The notes below the pieces were generated by a model. That model saw only the letters and a program-made list of their open reading frames with translations. It was not told the DNA's origin and made no database searches. The translations under genes and the position numbers were made by a program. From Rhizophagus sp. LPA8_4_AMF (taxonomy: Eukaryota; Glomeromycota; Glomeromycetes; Glomerales; Glomeraceae), in contig JADRCO010000881.1 in NCBI GenBank assembly GCA_021464525.1, positions 1 through 25,061 of the forward strand: DNA of 25,061 nt, given 5' to 3'. This document shows positions 22,392 through 25,061 of the stretch, one piece after another; position 1 is the stretch's first letter, and the number at the start of each line of letters is the position of its first letter.

Positions 22392-22392
22392 A
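22314..22392 (+). repeat. Homopolymer leader (A36, C8, A23) before the F-box gene
   Basis: The run of 36 A bases, then CCCCCCCC-T-CCCC-AAAG-ATT, then 23 A bases ends in the A of the ATG at 22392. A related but shorter block (A-run, CTCCCCCTTCTCC-AAAG) lies just upstream at 22280-22305, which suggests an imperfect tandem duplication. The frame of the downstream gene stays open back to 22269, but contains no earlier ATG. Confidence 0.75.
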
Positions 22393-23798
22393 TGGCTCAA
22401 ACAGATAATTCATCATTTAAGGAGGATGATTTAATTAATCAAACGAATAATTTAAAAATTCAAAATAAATATGATAATAATTTACATTCTAAAACTAATA
22501 AAAATAAAACGGTAACACTTCAAACAATTATACCAGAACTTGTAGAATGTATTTTGATTCATTTACCACATCCTTATGAAATTTCACTCGTTTGTAAATT
22601 ATTTCATGAAATAGTTTCAAAATCAACAAGTTTTAAAAGAAGATGGCTTAGATTTTGGCTTAATCCAAATTTACCTGATGCATTTTTACCAAAATATTCA
22701 GATTTATGTCAAGCGATTAAAACAAAAACACCATTTTTTATATTAATACAAATTATTGAATTACAAAGATTATATAATAAACCACTTGCATCATCATTTG
22801 GAGGAAGTGTAACAAAATTATTAGATGAAGCATATAATCATGAAGAAAAAGATAAATTAATACCATTATTAATATCAAGAGGGTTAGAAATTGAAAAATA
22901 TATTAAAGATCATACATTAAAAGATTTTCAATTAACAGGAGGAATAAATTATGAAAAAAAATTAGAAAAAGATTATTTATCACTATTAATAATAGCAACA
23001 AAAAAATCCAAAATTTTTAAAGAAAAACTTTTAATATCAAAAAATTTTTTTTCAGAAACAGATTTAGCATTCGCCATAGTATTACATGAAAGATTAGATG
23101 TAGCAACTATAATATCAATTAATATACAACATACATTAGATATATTAGAAGAAAGTGTTGATAGACAATATACAGCAGGAATAGCATGGGCATTTAAACA
23201 AGGAATTAATGAAATACAAAAAGAAAAACCATTATATTTAAGATTATGTATTGATAAAGCAGATGTTGAATCAGCAAGACAAATTATAGAAAGTGGAGCC
23301 AATATAAATATATCACCAACAACACATACAGAAGATTTAACAATTTATGGATCAAAAAGTTTATTAGAATTTTGTATTCAATGTTATTTCGCTAATGGTA
23401 ATGATAATAAAAAAGCAAGAAAAGAGATGATAGAATTATTTTTACAATCAGGAGCAGATCCAAATTCTGATAATGGTAGACCATTACAATTATGCGTAAC
23501 AAATCATGATTATGAAATATTAGATTTATTATTAGAATATGGAGCAGATGTTAATTGTGATGGGAAATTTGCTATTAAAATAGCGACAGATTTAGGATAT
23601 AAAGATATGGCAAAAAAATTATATCGTATATCCAATCCAACAGGAGAAGTAGTTAAAGGTATGGTTAGAAGAATGAGTTTATTAGGAAGGAGTAGAAGTA
23701 ATAGTGAAAGTGATGCAAATAAATCCGATCAAACTCAAAGAAAAAAATCAAAATTAAGAAGCATAAATACTCATAAGAAAGGAGCTTCAAGAGGATAA
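22392..23798 (+). CDS. F-box and ankyrin-repeat protein, single exon
   Basis: This is a 468-residue protein without introns. An F-box-like segment spans residues about 43-90 (IIPELVECILIHLP...ISLVCKLFHEIV...RRWLRFWL). Such domains bind Skp1 in SCF ubiquitin ligases, so a substrate-adaptor role is likely but inferred. The middle (about 105-280) is helical and unrecognised. Ankyrin-type repeats follow at about 280-308, 321-358, 363-393 and 394-412, with signatures such as IIESGANIN, LFLQSGADPN and LLLEYGADVN. The tail (421-468) is basic and Ser-rich, with RRMS and KKSK motifs that could be a phosphorylation site and a nuclear signal. The start is the first ATG of an open frame that runs upstream through A and C runs. 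Codons are far more A/T-ending than in the neighbouring genes. The F-box call is weaker than the ankyrin call. Confidence 0.85.
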   Translation: MAQTDNSSFKEDDLINQTNNLKIQNKYDNNLHSKTNKNKTVTLQTIIPELVECILIHLPHPYEISLVCKLFHEIVSKSTSFKRRWLRFWLNPNLPDAFLPKYSDLCQAIKTKTPFFILIQIIELQRLYNKPLASSFGGSVTKLLDEAYNHEEKDKLIPLLISRGLEIEKYIKDHTLKDFQLTGGINYEKKLEKDYLSLLIIATKKSKIFKEKLLISKNFFSETDLAFAIVLHERLDVATIISINIQHTLDILEESVDRQYTAGIAWAFKQGINEIQKEKPLYLRLCIDKADVESARQIIESGANINISPTTHTEDLTIYGSKSLLEFCIQCYFANGNDNKKARKEMIELFLQSGADPNSDNGRPLQLCVTNHDYEILDLLLEYGADVNCDGKFAIKIATDLGYKDMAKKLYRISNPTGEVVKGMVRRMSLLGRSRSNSESDANKSDQTQRKKSKLRSINTHKKGASRG

Positions 23799-24620
23799 AA
23801 AGTTTAATATACTAGATAATAGATAGAGATAATCACAATTAGTAAATAAAAATTTTTGACAATCGGACAATTAGTAAAAGATTATCTTCATATTATATAT
23901 ATTATATTATCATAAATGGTCTTTCCTTACATATATATATATATCCATATATATATATATATATATTTATTTATTTATGTATGTATGTTATAAACTTAAA
24001 ATATATTAAGAAGCGAAATTATAAATATTCTAAATATTCTTTATTTCTTTATTTAAATCTTAGAATTTTATTTTTATTTTATTCATTTTTTTTTTTTTAT
24101 TATTATTATTATTATCATCATTAATTATTATTAATTATTATTTTATAATTAAATTTCTTTTTAATAAAAAAATATTACAAAAATATAAATATTTTATATG
24201 ATTGATATATAAAAATTAATATAAATAAAAAAAAAATTAAATAATATTATAATACTTAATTAAACTAATAAAAAAGATCACCTGATTTTATAAATACAAT
24301 AATTAGAAGGTTCAAAGGTAGAAATACGTCCGACATTAATTTAATTTCTAAAGTAAAATATTAATTTACAAACAATACATTTGTATAATACACATATAGA
24401 TTTTTTTTTTTTTTTTTTATTGTTTTGGTTTTTTTTGTAAAATAGAAAAAAAAAAAAAATAAATTTATTATGTACATTCAAATACTTTAAAGGAAATGCT
24501 AAAAAAAAATTAAATTTTTTACTATTAACGGATATAATAAACAAAAAGTTAAAAAAATAAAAAAAAATAAAAAAAAAATATATATATAAAAAAAAAAATT
24601 TTTTTTATTTGTGTAATATT
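23799..24620. repeat. AT-only low-complexity region with microsatellites
   Basis: Downstream of the F-box/ankyrin gene the sequence is almost entirely A and T. It includes (TA)n runs at about 23930-23967, TTTA and TATG short repeats at 23968-23990, an ATT-type run at about 24095-24115, and long T and A runs at 24400-24460 and 24560-24606. I see no gene. The short frames in it consist of Asn, Lys, Ile and Phe only, as expected from composition. Confidence 0.8.
23845..23850 (+). terminator. Possible polyadenylation signal of the F-box/ankyrin gene
   Basis: AATAAA lies 47 nt after the stop codon. In such AT-rich DNA the hexamer is common, so only its position supports the call. Confidence 0.4.
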
Positions 24621-25061
24621 ATTTGAGTAAACAAACTAGGTAAATTAATGATTTCGGTAATCGATGTCCGAAAGGAAATAGGAAATAACGAAGATTAGAG
24701 TAACAAAGTTCAAAGACTGCAGGGGGTTTACGGCTTTTACGCCTATAAATTGAACACTAATAATTTAATATTTCTGTGAAGTAAAGCAATGTTAGCATCA
24801 TAAAAGTGTATGATGATCATTATCATCAGTATCATCATGTATTATGTATCATATTCATTTTCGTCCATCCAACATTCAATTTGATATCATATAAAACACG
24901 CGGAGTACCAAATGTATCGTAATATAACACCAATATAATTCTCATTCAGTTCTCCTGTTTAATATAAGAAATCAACAACCATTAAAGATTAATCTGGAAA
25001 GCTAAATAAAATTTAATACACACACAAAAAAAAAAAAAAAAAAAAAAAAAAACCTAAAAAA
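24621..25061. other. Non-repetitive right edge, possible flank of a gene outside the window
   Basis: Composition returns to ordinary values after the low-complexity block. No coding frame of note is visible. TATA-like strings occur at about 24743-24749 (CTATAAA) and 24889-24896 (ATATAAAA), the latter followed by a GC-richer stretch (CACGCGGAGT). A run of about 27 A bases lies near 25026-25052, close to the window edge. This could be a promoter or UTR of a neighbouring gene, but the sequence alone does not show it. Confidence 0.35.

Noticed and set aside
9084-23798. Deubiquitinase and F-box gene as a functional ubiquitin gene cluster
   Set aside because: The genes differ strongly in composition and intron content, are separated by about 900 bp of low-complexity DNA, and adjacency alone is not evidence of joint function.
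24301-24330. GGTTCAAAGG as a tRNA B-box
   Set aside because: No matching A-box or cloverleaf stems could be folded around it.
24810-24838. ATGATGAT...ATCATCAT inverted repeat as an RNA hairpin or operator
   Set aside because: It arises from simple ATG/ATC trinucleotide strings in AT-rich DNA and is expected by chance.
1-25061. CRISPR array, phage or bacterial defence system
   Set aside because: No regularly spaced repeats, no bacterial gene organisation, and spliced eukaryotic genes fill the coding part.

Overview
The window looks like nuclear DNA of an AT-rich fungus, most likely an arbuscular mycorrhizal (Glomeromycotina, Rhizophagus-like) or related early-diverging fungus. The reasons are dense short introns of roughly 55-120 nt, long A/T homopolymers between genes, a Helitron whose Rep-helicase carries a basic and DUF6570-like N-terminus, and a large animal-like USP9X-type deubiquitinase. 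The species assignment is an inference from gene content; nothing here names the organism.

Layout. Positions 140-5081 hold a full-length but dead Helitron Rep-helicase. Its reading frame is broken by at least eight nonsense codons and at least four frame changes. A 192-bp hAT-type MITE (4485-4676) with a perfect 8-bp target duplication sits inside the helicase part. Positions 5082-6258 are AT-rich with no gene seen. On the minus strand, 8240-6259 is a complete 11-exon fumarylacetoacetase gene (417 aa), the last enzyme of tyrosine catabolism, with 15-nt and 21-nt microexons and one GC-AG intron. A divergent intergenic stretch (8241-9083) carries three CCAAT pentamers. On the plus strand, 9084-21493 is one giant gene that I could splice into 35 exons with a continuous frame (about 3,255 aa): a USP9X/FAF-family ubiquitin-specific protease with an acidic N-terminus, a ubiquitin-like domain, the USP catalytic domain and a long helical C-terminal part. 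Positions 21494-22391 are intergenic and end in striking A and C homopolymers. Positions 22392-23798 hold an intronless F-box/ankyrin-repeat protein gene (468 aa) with very A/T-biased codons. Positions 23799-25061 are low-complexity DNA, then about 340 bp of ordinary sequence that could be the flank of a gene outside the window.

The three intact genes have no evident pathway link: one is amino-acid catabolism, one removes ubiquitin, and one is a probable ubiquitin-ligase adaptor. The last two touch the same pathway, but adjacency in a fungal genome is weak evidence for joint function. I did not find a convincing novel multi-gene system. The most informative observations are the nested transposon, the microexon/GC-AG architecture of the fumarylacetoacetase gene, splice-site ambiguities and a zinc-knuckle change in the deubiquitinase, and the homopolymer leader and odd composition of the F-box gene.
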